Notes: generated from the letters alone by a model not told the origin. DNA of 64,000 nt from CAKZQX01 sp034436755 (GCA_034436755.1 DAOTVB010000084.1:1-64000); one strand, 5' to 3'. Numbered from the stretch's first letter, positions 1-8,790 are shown. Translations and numbers: made by a program.

Positions 1-61
1 TTGCCGCAGCCGGCTTGAGGGAGAAGAGGGCTGCGGGTATGTACCGTGCAAGAATCCACAT
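1..61 (-). CDS. cas5: start of a probable cas5 gene (cut by window edge)
   Basis: A minus-strand reading frame opens at an ATG (61-59) and stays open to the window edge, giving 20 residues that begin MWILARYIPAALFSL. It starts 12 bases after the cas7 stop. An AGGAG motif overlapping that stop codon sits about 9 bases before the ATG, which looks like translational coupling. Position directly after cas7 is where Cas5/DevS, the Cascade subunit that binds the crRNA 5' handle, is expected. The name rests on context; 20 residues are too few for firm assignment. Confidence 0.5.
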   Translation of the reverse strand, partial: MWILARYIPAALFSLKPAAA

Positions 62-72
62 ATCTCGCACTC

Positions 73-1098
73 CTATGCCAGATCGAGCATGTACGGTTGT
101 GCCGACGTAACCAGCAACTGAATCTGTTCGGCAAACTGTCCCAGCGAGTCGAACTGTTCCACGATGACGCCATTCCCACCCCCAAGCGCCCGGCCTATCC
201 GTTGCATCTGGTCGGGATAATCAGCGCCCGCCAGCGGACTGATTAACGGTGCGGGGAGCAGCGTGGTTGAGTAGGCCAGCGCACCTTCAAGGGCAACGAG
301 ATGCGGCAACTGGGCCGAGCGCATTGCGCCGTTAAGCTGCACAAAGGTATGCAACACACTCTCCAGCAGTGCCGCGCCCCGCCGCGTGCGTTCCTCCGGC
401 GTGAGGGCATAGGTCTGTGAAATATCATTGTAGCCGATGCGCCCGAACTCCAGGTGACAGACAATCGCGTACCGTCCGCTTGATGCTGGACGATGAAAGA
501 TTGCCTGACCCAGGTTCGCCCCACCGATTTTGTCATCACCTTCGCCCTCGCCTTTTTTGGCACGCGTCGTAGCTTCTTCTTTGCGTTTCCCGGAACTACG
601 ATCCGGCGCATACTTCACATGAAAGAAACTCTGGTTGTGGCCCTCACGTGTTTCATCGGGGATGCCAATGGCCCACCCAAACTCAATCACGCTCTTGCGG
701 GGAATCGAGCGCCCACCCTCGGTAATAAGAATACCCTCGATATCGTCCATTGCGCAAACCCGCAGGAGTTCATTCAATGTTTCCACATCTGAGAGCTTCT
801 GCTCTTTTGTCCGCGCGATAAAGCCGCTATCAGCATTAATACGATTGGGGTTGAAGAGCTTGCATCCGTCACAGAGCGGTAAGTTGCGCTGCCGCGCCAG
901 GTTATAAAAATGCTCGGCCTGGATGTGCTTGAGCATGTCACCACTGATCGCATTGACATTGTAGAGGCCACCGTCTGCACCGACGATATCGACCATGCGT
1001 GTCTGTAACTGATTGCCTTCATTACCCTCGTTATTCAGGTTGTGCAGATCCAGCGTGGCATTGATTGCTAGTGATAGCGAATAGATTGACGTTGTCAT
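73..1098 (-). CDS. cas7: Cas7/DevR-family CRISPR backbone protein
   Basis: 341 residues of the DevR/Csa2-like Cas7 family. Cas7 is the repeated backbone subunit of type I Cascade and coats the crRNA spacer. The N-terminus (IYSLSLAINATLDLHNLNNEG) and the segment RMVDIVGADGGLYNVNAISG, followed by a conserved H-x-Q-x-E-H region, fit the family's RRM fold; the C-terminal third is helical. A good AGAAGGAGA ribosome site precedes the ATG. It is the third gene of a minus-strand run cas3-cas8-cas7-(cas5), 67 bp after cas8. Some DevR proteins are called autoregulators; nothing here shows that directly. Family call strong, subtype not settled. Confidence 0.85.
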   Translation of the reverse strand: MTTSIYSLSLAINATLDLHNLNNEGNEGNQLQTRMVDIVGADGGLYNVNAISGDMLKHIQAEHFYNLARQRNLPLCDGCKLFNPNRINADSGFIARTKEQKLSDVETLNELLRVCAMDDIEGILITEGGRSIPRKSVIEFGWAIGIPDETREGHNQSFFHVKYAPDRSSGKRKEEATTRAKKGEGEGDDKIGGANLGQAIFHRPASSGRYAIVCHLEFGRIGYNDISQTYALTPEERTRRGAALLESVLHTFVQLNGAMRSAQLPHLVALEGALAYSTTLLPAPLISPLAGADYPDQMQRIGRALGGGNGVIVEQFDSLGQFAEQIQLLVTSAQPYMLDLA

Positions 1099-1164
1099 GG
1101 TATAGATGTCTCCTTCTGATAAGAATGATATTAAGCTGCCTTCAAGGGTAGCGGTATCCTGCGA

Positions 1165-1638
1165 CTATTCCTCAGTCTGGTCGTCAGATGCGGCAGATGC
1201 ATCGGATGTATCGGACGTATCGTCCGGGGTAGCACTGTCGGCGTCAGGTGCTTTGGGATCACGCGCATAACCGAACGCGATCAAGAGATTGGCGACGGTA
1301 GGAGCATCATACTCATCCACCAGATGCACAATATCAGCAATATCCTGCGTGGTGATATCGGTACGTACCGGGCGTTTTTCGCGCGCAAACACCCGTTTGT
1401 TCTCCTGGTTGTACTGCTGCATAAATGCACTCAACTCGCGCATAAACTCGGCTTTGTTACGCGCCTTACGCCGGAGTTCATCGGCCAGGCCATACCGCAC
1501 ATCATACGGCGTATCACCAACAACTTTCTGATACTGGGGAATAACCGTGCTGCGGCGGATAGCCGTAGCAATGTTCCGAAAGCCGCTGGTTTCGAGGATC
1601 GGGCCAAGGGGCTTGTCGCGTCGTTCGTCGTTTGCCAT
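1165..1638 (-). CDS. cas11: probable internally translated Cas11 small subunit (in-frame inside cas8)
   Basis: Within cas8, codon 448 is an ATG (1638-1636) preceded by a strong GGAGG (1651-1647) with 8 bases between. Initiation there would give a 157-residue protein beginning MANDERRDKPLGPILETSG, a typical length for Cascade small subunits. Helical content and position match Cas11. Internal translation of the small subunit from the large-subunit gene is established for several type I subtypes (I-B, I-C, I-D). No separate cas11 gene is present between cas3 and the window edge. Inference from the ribosome site, frame and family behaviour. Confidence 0.6.
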   Translation of the reverse strand: MANDERRDKPLGPILETSGFRNIATAIRRSTVIPQYQKVVGDTPYDVRYGLADELRRKARNKAEFMRELSAFMQQYNQENKRVFAREKRPVRTDITTQDIADIVHLVDEYDAPTVANLLIAFGYARDPKAPDADSATPDDTSDTSDASAASDDQTEE

Positions 1639-2979
1639 GATAATAACCTCCAGGTTGCTGATTGTGAAGCGGCGTACAGGCTGCCGCTTGCTCATCTTGC
1701 TCATCGTGTATCGGGCATAGCCCGTGGTGAAATCAAAGAAGGCACGCAAGGCCGGGTCACGGCTGGAAAGGAAATCGCGGTAGTCGCGCAGCAACTGTTC
1801 TCCCTCGGCATACTTCTCTTCCAGCGCGCCGATTAGTTTTTGATGATGTTCAACCTCCTGCTTCCACGCCTGCGCCGCATCCGGGGTTTCAAGCCGGGGT
1901 ATCCAGTCGGGCAGACCAATGGTGGCAACATTCATCACCGCAAAAGCACTGCCCAGGTCTTTGTAAGAGACAACCGCAAAGCCTTCGATAAAGTCCGAGG
2001 GCTTACGTTGCCGGCCACTACTACGCTGCGCGCCTTCCCAGTCCGCCAGCATTGCGCTGGTGTAGCGCAACGCCGCCTGAATATCCATCTTGATCGCGCT
2101 GCTGGCCCAGAACTCCTGCTGAAAATTGCCAAAAATCTTGTGTTGCCAGCGGAGTTCGATCCCATCGCCTGAAGGAATCACCACGTAGGTTTTGCGGTCC
2201 TTTTTCCCCTGTACACTACGCGGTAGCGCCGCCTGGTAGAGCCCGGCAAACTTGAAGTATTCCAGCAGCCAGAAGCTCTCGCGCCCGCCAATCGTCAATG
2301 CATCGGCCTTAGCGCGGTTTGCGCCCTTGCCCTGTTCCGGGTTGACGGTCTGGGTTGCTGGGAGGAGCGCTTTTTTCTCCAGACCATGGTTCTTTGCCAG
2401 CTTCTCCCAGGCAGCCTGAGCCTGCTCACTGGCACCGGGCATGCCACTGCAGAGCGTCCAGATGATTGCGACCAGTTCAGGATAGACCTTCCGGCATGCG
2501 GCCCAACGTTCCACGGCTTTGTTATACGCCCCGATAGCGCTCATCTGGTTGATCTTGGCCGCAACGGGCCACTCGGGACGGGGGGCCATGGTCTTCAACT
2601 CGGCTTTCTGATCGTCCGGTAAACGTCTGAGATCGATCCGCTGCTTCTGATACAGCTTGAGCCGTTCATAATAGTCGCTGTTGTGCTGTTTTTCGGCTTC
2701 ATAGTCGAATACCGGCACCCCTGCGGGCGGTGCGCCCGTCTTTGATGTGTAAATCCAGCGCGGCAGTGGCTCCTGGTAGTGGGCAGCCGTAACCTGATCG
2801 GGCGTCAGCGTTGCGGATGTACTGACGACAATGCTGTGACCTGCATTGGCAATGCGCAGATCGACCCCATCGTCCGTGATGTTTCGGGCCAGTCCGTCAA
2901 GCCACTCGGCCACACCCGCCCCCGCCAGGAGTGCTGCCACGGGTGTGGTGGTGATTGGTATGCAGAGTTGGGTAGCCAA
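1165..2979 (-). CDS. cas8: Cas8-type large subunit of type I Cascade with C-terminal small-subunit region
   Basis: 604 residues between cas3 (30 bp upstream) and cas7, the place of the Cascade large subunit that recognises the PAM. No catalytic motif is expected or seen. The N-terminal ~420 residues form the large-subunit body, including an EYFKFAGLYQAALPRSVQGKK stretch. From about residue 448 the protein becomes helical and charged (DELRRKARNKAEFMRELSAF), as in Cas11 small subunits, and it ends in an acidic, Asp/Ser/Thr-rich tail. An internal start with its own Shine-Dalgarno site lies at that boundary. The subtype is uncertain: a DevT/Cas8a- or I-B-like system fits best. The call relies partly on context. 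Confidence 0.75.
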   Translation of the reverse strand: MATQLCIPITTTPVAALLAGAGVAEWLDGLARNITDDGVDLRIANAGHSIVVSTSATLTPDQVTAAHYQEPLPRWIYTSKTGAPPAGVPVFDYEAEKQHNSDYYERLKLYQKQRIDLRRLPDDQKAELKTMAPRPEWPVAAKINQMSAIGAYNKAVERWAACRKVYPELVAIIWTLCSGMPGASEQAQAAWEKLAKNHGLEKKALLPATQTVNPEQGKGANRAKADALTIGGRESFWLLEYFKFAGLYQAALPRSVQGKKDRKTYVVIPSGDGIELRWQHKIFGNFQQEFWASSAIKMDIQAALRYTSAMLADWEGAQRSSGRQRKPSDFIEGFAVVSYKDLGSAFAVMNVATIGLPDWIPRLETPDAAQAWKQEVEHHQKLIGALEEKYAEGEQLLRDYRDFLSSRDPALRAFFDFTTGYARYTMSKMSKRQPVRRFTISNLEVIIMANDERRDKPLGPILETSGFRNIATAIRRSTVIPQYQKVVGDTPYDVRYGLADELRRKARNKAEFMRELSAFMQQYNQENKRVFAREKRPVRTDITTQDIADIVHLVDEYDAPTVANLLIAFGYARDPKAPDADSATPDDTSDTSDASAASDDQTEE

Positions 2980-3008
2980 TGGATATCGTATCCTTTCCTG
3001 TCAAATGT

Positions 3009-5537
3009 TTAATGTTCCTGCGATCCCTGATCCGCCAGACGCAGCACCCGCGCCAGCAGCAGGTAGAGAATGACCTGATCCCGGCGGTCTACGCGAATGA
3101 TGTCATCGCTCAAACCCTCAGCAGCCGGGAACCCTCGCCAGTCAACCTCTGCCTTCGATGTACGCAACAGCGGATCGTTCAACAGGCCCACACACTCCAT
3201 GGCCTCCCCGAAAGCAGCACGGGCATGCGTTACCACCGGGGTAAAATCGCCATGGTTGTAGCGCAGTCGCGCACTGTGGTGACAGACAATGGCCGTCATC
3301 ATCGCAACATAGAGGGCATCGCAGTCTCCCGCCAGCACGTTGATCAAGGCTTTCCCGGCACGGGCGCTCTCGGCGGCATGCGGTGGTTTGCGCGGGCGAA
3401 TTTTGTTATTTTCTGCCCACTCCGTTTTGCTGTCGTAGTCGGTATGCGCGGCCATATATGCCTCAGCAATGCGCAGGCTTGCATCACTCCGCAATACGCT
3501 TACCCGATCCTGCCAGCGATGCGCCCACTCCTGCCAGCGCTGATCCAGTTTTCCCAGGTCGTGAACGGCGAACATCAGGCGAATGGCCCGGTCAAGCAGA
3601 CCCGGCTCCAGAGAATACTGCACCTCCAGTCGTCGTTGCACGGCAGCGGTGCGCGCACGCAGCTTTGTCGTGTAGACGCGGTGCAACCCTGTGATATGCT
3701 CGGCATAGGTTTCGCGGTAGATTGGCCCAAAGTCATCATTGCCATGACGGTTTGGTGCAGGCGGCGACTCTGGGGCCGGTGTGCCGATCTCAAAGCGCAG
3801 ACCGAGTGCTTCGTCATACTGCACCAGGGCCGGATTGACCACAACCAGACCGGCACTGGCAATATCACTGGTGGCGGCGCGAATGTCGGTTTTGATAGTG
3901 CTGGGACGACAGGCTAGCCAGTGGGTTTCGATACGACGGCGCTGTTCCGGTTCTTCGCTTGTTTCATCTGCATCGGCCGCTTGCGAAACCGCGATCTGCA
4001 CAATCCAGTCAAGCTCCAGTTCCATGGCCTGCTCCTGCACGCGGTTGTACCAACCCAGCAACGCATTGCGGCGGATACCAATACCTTCGTAGCGGTAGGG
4101 ATTGGGCAGGGTTTCCTCATTTGGATTGGGATGTACAATAACTGTACGGCTGTCGATGTCGCGGATCAGTTCGCGCGCACGGCTGCGATTCTGGTTTTCG
4201 AGCAGATCTTCCAGCGCACGGCGCAGAGTATGTCGGTTGGTCTGAAGCGTATCGAGCAGTTGCGTATCAAACGGTGCATGGGCAGCATTCACCAGGTCCA
4301 ACTCGGCGTGGTAGTTCAACACTGCTCCATCGGACGGTAAACCGGCAAACGCAACCTGGGTCCGCTCACAAATCTTTGATGGTCCTTCAGTTACATGTTC
4401 GTCAGCATCTTTACCGGGCTTGGGATCAAGGTAAGGTGCAAAGTCGAACGAACCATCTTCGCGCCGGGGGACATCGTAGACCAGCACATCACCCGCTTCG
4501 TGCGCAAACCGCGCACAGCGTCCGGCCCGCTGCACAATTGCCGCCGCTGGAGCCAGTTCCGTATGCAGTATCTGACAGGTAATGTTAAGACCCACTTCGA
4601 TTACCTGGGTAGCGATCAGAATGGTTGGCCCCCAGGTATATGCGGTTTTATCCTCACCAAACTCGCGGCGGATATCTTCTTCCTTGTTGTTACGATGGCA
4701 GGCATAAAAACGGCTATGCAGTAACTCAACCTGTACCCCGGTGAGTCGCGCATCCGTCCGTAGGGCCTGCGCCAGATCTTGCGCTCGCTGAACCGTGTTG
4801 CAGACAACCAGTACGCGCGTGCGCTGCTGTCGGGTAAAGTCATCAATGATTGCCTCAGGGGTGAGTTCCTGTGCCGTGTAACGATAGCGCCGCTGCTTAC
4901 CCTGCTGCGAAGGGATGGCATCGATCTCATCCTGCGTGAGCACTACTGGCTCGGCATCGAGCAGGTCACCAAGCCGACGCAACATCGTTTTCGAGAAGGT
5001 TGCAGTCATCAGGACGAAGGGCGCTACCCCTTTGAGCATGTGGAGCATCGCCAGCGTAGTTGCCAGCGCCCCATTGCCATTCTCGTCTACGGGGAAGAGA
5101 TGAAACTCGTCAAATACCAGATAACTGCCAATGATCGCACCGGCATTCAGATTGGCCTGGCGGTTGCTCAGGCTATACGGAATGGTCAGAAAACTACTCA
5201 ACACCTGATCAATCGTGGTGAAGATAAGATCGGCCTCGAACCTGCGATCATCGGGGCGCGCGCCGGTTTGGATACACACGTCAATTCCCAGACCCTGCCG
5301 GATGTTATACTGGTTAACAATTGTCTCGTATTCCGCAACAAACTGATTTGCCAGTACCCGCATCGGCACGGCATAGATACACTGACGCGGGAAGGCTGCC
5401 GGATCATTGCGCCAACCGTCAAGAAAGGAAAAGAGTGCTGCACGGGTCTTTCCCGCTCCCGTTGGAGCCTGCAAAATGATGTTGCGGCCTGAGCGGAGGA
5501 GTGCATCGACCTTTTCCTGATATTCATAGAGCGCCAC
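3009..5537 (-). CDS. cas3: Cas3 helicase-nuclease with C-terminal HD domain
   Basis: 842 residues. The superfamily 2 helicase comes first: motif I APTGAGKT at 24-31, motif II DEFH at 143-146, motif III TATF, then QVIEVGLN and QRAGRCAR. The HD nuclease follows: HD at 659-660 in FAVHDLGKLDQRW, then PHAAES, CHHSA and a late LAD near the C-terminus. Most Cas3 proteins have HD at the N-terminus; this order is the reverse, as reported for the former I-U (I-G) group and some split-gene relatives. The protein unwinds and degrades DNA marked by Cascade. It is the first cas gene of the operon, 30 bp before cas8. The metal-binding motifs look intact. Confidence 0.92.
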   Translation of the reverse strand: MALYEYQEKVDALLRSGRNIILQAPTGAGKTRAALFSFLDGWRNDPAAFPRQCIYAVPMRVLANQFVAEYETIVNQYNIRQGLGIDVCIQTGARPDDRRFEADLIFTTIDQVLSSFLTIPYSLSNRQANLNAGAIIGSYLVFDEFHLFPVDENGNGALATTLAMLHMLKGVAPFVLMTATFSKTMLRRLGDLLDAEPVVLTQDEIDAIPSQQGKQRRYRYTAQELTPEAIIDDFTRQQRTRVLVVCNTVQRAQDLAQALRTDARLTGVQVELLHSRFYACHRNNKEEDIRREFGEDKTAYTWGPTILIATQVIEVGLNITCQILHTELAPAAAIVQRAGRCARFAHEAGDVLVYDVPRREDGSFDFAPYLDPKPGKDADEHVTEGPSKICERTQVAFAGLPSDGAVLNYHAELDLVNAAHAPFDTQLLDTLQTNRHTLRRALEDLLENQNRSRARELIRDIDSRTVIVHPNPNEETLPNPYRYEGIGIRRNALLGWYNRVQEQAMELELDWIVQIAVSQAADADETSEEPEQRRRIETHWLACRPSTIKTDIRAATSDIASAGLVVVNPALVQYDEALGLRFEIGTPAPESPPAPNRHGNDDFGPIYRETYAEHITGLHRVYTTKLRARTAAVQRRLEVQYSLEPGLLDRAIRLMFAVHDLGKLDQRWQEWAHRWQDRVSVLRSDASLRIAEAYMAAHTDYDSKTEWAENNKIRPRKPPHAAESARAGKALINVLAGDCDALYVAMMTAIVCHHSARLRYNHGDFTPVVTHARAAFGEAMECVGLLNDPLLRTSKAEVDWRGFPAAEGLSDDIIRVDRRDQVILYLLLARVLRLADQGSQEH

Positions 5538-5578
5538 TGAATATACCTCCGAGATTTACATTGATCGCGTTGGACCGC

Positions 5579-5687
5579 GTAGGGGCGCAGCATTTGCCCC
5601 CACCAATGCAGCAGCATGCGTCTGTTTGAATGATTTGCAAGGTGGGGTATCTGGTCGCATATTGAATGGCAAATGCTGCGCCCCTAC
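5579..5687. repeat. 20-bp perfect inverted repeat between WYL regulator and cas3
   Basis: GTAGGGGCGCAGCATTTGCC at 5579-5598 is matched by its exact reverse complement at 5668-5687 with a 69-bp spacer. The right arm contains the stop codon of the WYL regulator (5684-5686). It could be a REP-type dispersed element or a structured leader ahead of cas3; no T-tract follows. Confidence 0.75.
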
Positions 5688-6742
5688 CCACCGAAGATGT
5701 CATCGAAGCGTTGTTGGCGATTGTTGGCATCGGTGTCCGCAATGCCATACATCCGCATCTGTCGCCGTACTTCGCCCTTGACCTTCTCCCGCAGATCCTC
5801 CGGCTCCAACACCTCACAATCCGCACCCCAGCCACGAATCCAGGGCAGCATCTCCTGCACCGCGTCAATTTCGGCGGTCCACACCAGACCACCCTGGTCG
5901 TCCAGTTCGGTCTGCTCCGAGGGATGCCAGCGCGTTTCCGTAACTCGCCGGGTGACCTGGGCGGAAAAGCGCAGTTTTACGCGGGTCGGCTGCTCATCCC
6001 GGCGAAACCAGATGCCCCAGGCTCCTGTCAGCAACCGACGCACATCGAGATGATCCGGCGCGTCGAAGCGGTCATCCAGGGGCAGCGGGCGGCCTTCGAT
6101 TCGCTCAATCTTGTACACGCGCATCGCCCCGGCCTGCTCCGAATAACCAATGACATAAGTGCTGCGCCCGATGGCCGACGGCTCGAGCAGGTAGGGATGC
6201 AGCACATCTTCAAATGCCTGCTTTGCATGCAACGGCTTGTAGCGCAACTGGAGCTTACGTCCTTCGATCCAGGCTTCACCGACAAGTTCCAGCAACCGCT
6301 GATGATCGGACTGCATATGCCTGCTCGTCAGGTCACGGCGTTGTTCGTCCGCCATCTCCTGCACATAGGTGCCGACTTCCGGCGCAATGCCCTGCTGAAA
6401 GGCCAGGCCCAGTTTATGCAGCATTTCAACACCGTGCCGGTTGGGTTTATCAAGATACTGTTGCAGCAGCCGGAGCGCCAGCATCAGGATCACACTCTCA
6501 TCGCGGGTCAGGCTGAGATGGGTAAAATAGCGACTGCGGTCAATATACACACGCCGCCGCTCATCGTGTTCAACCGGAATACCTACCGCAATCATTGTCT
6601 CAATCCAGCGGCCAATGGTAGCGCGGTCAACCCCGATACGCCGCGCCAGTTCCGCTTTGGTTACACGCTCCCGCTCCACGAGTAAGTAGCGTTTCAATGC
6701 TTCCAGCCCTTCCGCCTTGAACGAAACCCGACTGAGCGACAT
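5684..6742 (-). CDS. WYL-domain transcriptional regulator, probable cas operon regulator
   Basis: 352 residues from the ATG at 6742, chosen because GGGAGGAAC lies just upstream; a longer frame to 6829 lacks such a site. An N-terminal winged HTH (VTKAELARRIGVDRATIGRW, about residues 25-50) is followed by a WYL ligand-sensing domain (RKLQLRYKPL and HPYLLEP, about 150-230) and a C-terminal WCX-type region. WYL regulators beside type I cas genes commonly act as repressors sensing a ligand or nucleic acid. It lies upstream of cas3 on the same strand with 146 bp between. A TGCAACA palindrome lies just upstream of its start and may be its operator. Confidence 0.85.
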   Translation of the reverse strand: MSLSRVSFKAEGLEALKRYLLVERERVTKAELARRIGVDRATIGRWIETMIAVGIPVEHDERRRVYIDRSRYFTHLSLTRDESVILMLALRLLQQYLDKPNRHGVEMLHKLGLAFQQGIAPEVGTYVQEMADEQRRDLTSRHMQSDHQRLLELVGEAWIEGRKLQLRYKPLHAKQAFEDVLHPYLLEPSAIGRSTYVIGYSEQAGAMRVYKIERIEGRPLPLDDRFDAPDHLDVRRLLTGAWGIWFRRDEQPTRVKLRFSAQVTRRVTETRWHPSEQTELDDQGGLVWTAEIDAVQEMLPWIRGWGADCEVLEPEDLREKVKGEVRRQMRMYGIADTDANNRQQRFDDIFGG

Positions 6743-6765
6743 GCTGTTCCTCCCTGGTAGATGAC

Positions 6766-6782
6766 TGCAACAATCTGTTGCA
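6766..6782. promoter_or_regulatory. TGCAACA-ATC-TGTTGCA palindrome, candidate operator of the WYL gene
   Basis: A perfect 7+7 bp inverted repeat with a 3-bp centre lies 24 bp upstream of the WYL start codon. Related half sites occur nearby: GGCAACAC (6813-6820), TTGCAACATG (6835-6844), GTGTTGCC (6854-6861) and a second palindrome at 7130-7148. The recurrence near two HTH genes suggests an operator set. Confidence 0.5.
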
Positions 6783-6868
6783 CCAAGCATAGCATATGGG
6801 TAGTACGAAAATGGCAACACGACCGGCATGAATTTTGCAACATGTGGCCGAGCGTGTTGCCCCCCTTG

Positions 6869-7075
6869 TTACCGGCGGCGGAAGAGGCTTAACTTCCCAT
6901 TGTCCTCCTGGAGTAAGACGCCCCGATCCTCCAGGTCGGTCAGATCACGCCAGACTGTTGAGCGGGGCACACCAATCTCTTCGGCTAACTCCGCAACTGA
7001 GACTTCTTGCTGCTGCTCCAACAATGCTGCCTCCCGCGCTAACCGTTCCTCTTTGGCCTGTTTGCTCCCAAACAT
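6869..7075 (-). CDS. small DeoR-like HTH protein
   Basis: 68 residues, nearly all a winged helix-turn-helix: VSVAELAEEIGVPRSTVWRD (about residues 26-45) followed by LTDLEDRGVLLQEDNGKLSL as the wing. There is no effector domain, so it is either a DNA-binding-only regulator or a partner protein. A clear GGAGGTAGCTACA-ATG supports the start. It lies 126 bp upstream of the WYL gene in the same direction and is flanked by TGCAACA boxes, which suggests the two regulators share or exchange operators. Function beyond DNA binding is unknown. Confidence 0.7.
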   Translation of the reverse strand: MFGSKQAKEERLAREAALLEQQQEVSVAELAEEIGVPRSTVWRDLTDLEDRGVLLQEDNGKLSLFRRR

Positions 7076-7129
7076 TGTAGCTACCTCCAGACTAATTGCC
7101 TATCCATTGCAACCAGTCTGCGCGGTCCC

Positions 7130-7148
7130 TGTTGCACCTACTGCAACA
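7130..7148. promoter_or_regulatory. TGTTGCA-N5-TGCAACA palindrome upstream of the small HTH gene
   Basis: Perfect 7-bp half sites separated by CCTAC, 55 bp upstream of the 68-residue HTH gene. The half site is the same as in the palindrome before the WYL gene but in the opposite arrangement. Likely an operator. The rest of the 7080-7336 gap shows no gene. Confidence 0.45.
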
Positions 7149-7336
7149 CCCTCGCGCCAATCTGCGCAAACCGACCGTTATACACCAGCGCCCGGATAGA
7201 GCGGCGCTACCCACGGATTGTCCCGGCGTGCGTAGCACGGCAACGCGGCGGTCTTGCCGGGAGCGGGGAAGGGTGCTAAGATGCGAGGGCCGATCCTGGC
7301 GGCAGCTATGGAACAGATCAAGGAGGGGGCAACTGC

Positions 7337-8222
7337 ATGCGCATTGGCTTACAGATTCCCGTGTTTACCTGGCCGGGGGGTGATGCCGAAATCGGCGCAC
7401 GCCTGGCAGAGATTGGCCGCACGGCGGAGGATGCCGGTTTCTACAGCGTCTGGGTGATGGACCACTTTCCAGCTTGACCCGATGATCGGCCCGGCGGAGT
7501 GGCCGATGCTGGAGGGTTACAGCGCCCTGAGCTACCTGGCGGGAGTGACGCAGCGGGTGAAACTGGGTACCCTGGTGACCGGCGTGATCTATCGCTACCC
7601 CGCACTGCTGGTCAAGACGGTGACAACACTGGATGTGCTGTCGGGCGGGCGGGCCTACTTTGGCGTGGGCGCGGCCTGGTATGAGCGCGAGGCGCAGGCG
7701 CTGGGGGTGCCCTTCCCGCCGATGAAAGAGCGCTTCGAGCAGTTGGAGGAGACGCTCCAGATTGCCCACCAGATGTGGGCGGGCGATACGACGCCCTACC
7801 AGGGCAAACATCTGCACCTGACCGAGCCACTGAACAGTCCGCAGGCGCTGACAAAACCGCATCCGCCGATTATGGTGGGGGGCGGCGGCGAGAAGAAGAC
7901 GTTGCGCTTTGTTGCGCAGTATGCCGATGCCTGTAACCTGTTTGTGCGCGCGGGCCTGAACGAGGTCAGCCGCAAGCTAGATGTGCTGCGCCAGCACTGC
8001 GCAGATGTCGGGCGGCCCTATGATGAGATTGAGCGAACAACGCTGGGCACCGTCAACCTGGCGGAGGGCCAGATGACCCCGGAGCAGGTGATCACGCTCT
8101 GCCGCAACCTGGCGGATATCGGGATACAACACGCGATCTTTAACATGCCCCAGAATGTGCATGAACTCTGGCCGCTGGAAACCTTTGGCCGTGAGATCAT
8201 CCCGGCCGTGGCGGAGTTTTGA
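7337..8222 (+). pseudogene. LLM-class F420-dependent oxidoreductase, frameshifted
   Basis: Translation from ATG 7337 (AAGGAGGGGG upstream) gives MRIGLQIPVFTWPGGDAEIG... up to VWVMDHFPA, then a stop at 7478-7480. The reading continues in the +1 frame from about 7470 (QLDPMIGPAEWPMLEGYSAL) to 8222. Family members read DHF-(F)QLDPMIG here, so the break lies in the short T run near 7466-7468 and is a net loss of two bases or gain of one. The downstream part has the usual luciferase-like barrel (LATGVTQRVKLGTLVT-type region and GGGGEKKTLRFVAQYADACN). The intact enzyme would use coenzyme F420. Either a real lesion or a sequencing error. A downstream ATG at 7482 could start a 246-residue fragment. 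Confidence 0.75.
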
Positions 8223-8354
8223 TCTGGTCATTGCATGGTTGCCACAGCGGGCACCGAGGAGACCGAAGGGTCGCAATGGGGGAATGCTTTCGGGCGAGCG
8301 CATGGCGAATCGGACCGCCTGATGAAGTTTGAACTAAATCCAGATATTAATCTT

Positions 8355-8510
8355 CTGGAATCCCGGCTTCAGCCGGACCAGGCGTACACTCAGCCGGAGC
8401 CGCGCCTGCGGTGATCCACGTCCGGAACAGGCAGAACACCAGCACATACCGCAATGTCGGGAGGCTGCGGCCCCGGCAGGCATTCAACCGGCTGAAGCCG
8501 GGACTCCAGT
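8355..8510. repeat. REP-like element with CCCGGCTTCAGCCGG ends
   Basis: Begins GGAATCCCGGCTTCAGCCGG and ends CCGGCTGAAGCCGGGACTCC, so the ends are inverted repeats. The same end motif occurs in the repeats at 11535-11960 and inside the MITEs at 18854 and 57121. It occupies the 560-bp gap 8223-8784, which otherwise holds a GC hairpin (8548-8569) and a short inverted fragment of the 22705/37588 repeat (about 8571-8596). Confidence 0.7.
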
Positions 8511-8547
8511 GAAGCACATATCTGGACTCTTTTCCTCAACGTTCATA

Positions 8548-8569
8548 AGGCGGCCCCGTAGGGCCGCCT
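8548..8569. terminator. GC hairpin downstream of the LLM gene
   Basis: AGGCGGCCC-CGTA-GGGCCGCCT, a 9-bp perfect stem with a 4-base loop. No T-tract follows on either strand, so termination is uncertain. Confidence 0.3.
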
Positions 8570-8790
8570 CCACCGCCTGAAGGCAGCACTACGCTGTTTT
8601 AGTATGGTTCATCTGATGTTTTTGATCTCTGCGCCCTCTGCATCTCTGCGGTGAACAGCAATCTCAATGTAGTACGAAAGCGGATCACCCGGCAGATGAT
8701 AGCGGCAACTGTTTGCCACAACCCGGTAACGATGCTAAGATGCGCGCGCAAACCGTCTGGATAACGTGATCCTATCACCTGAAAGTGCTT

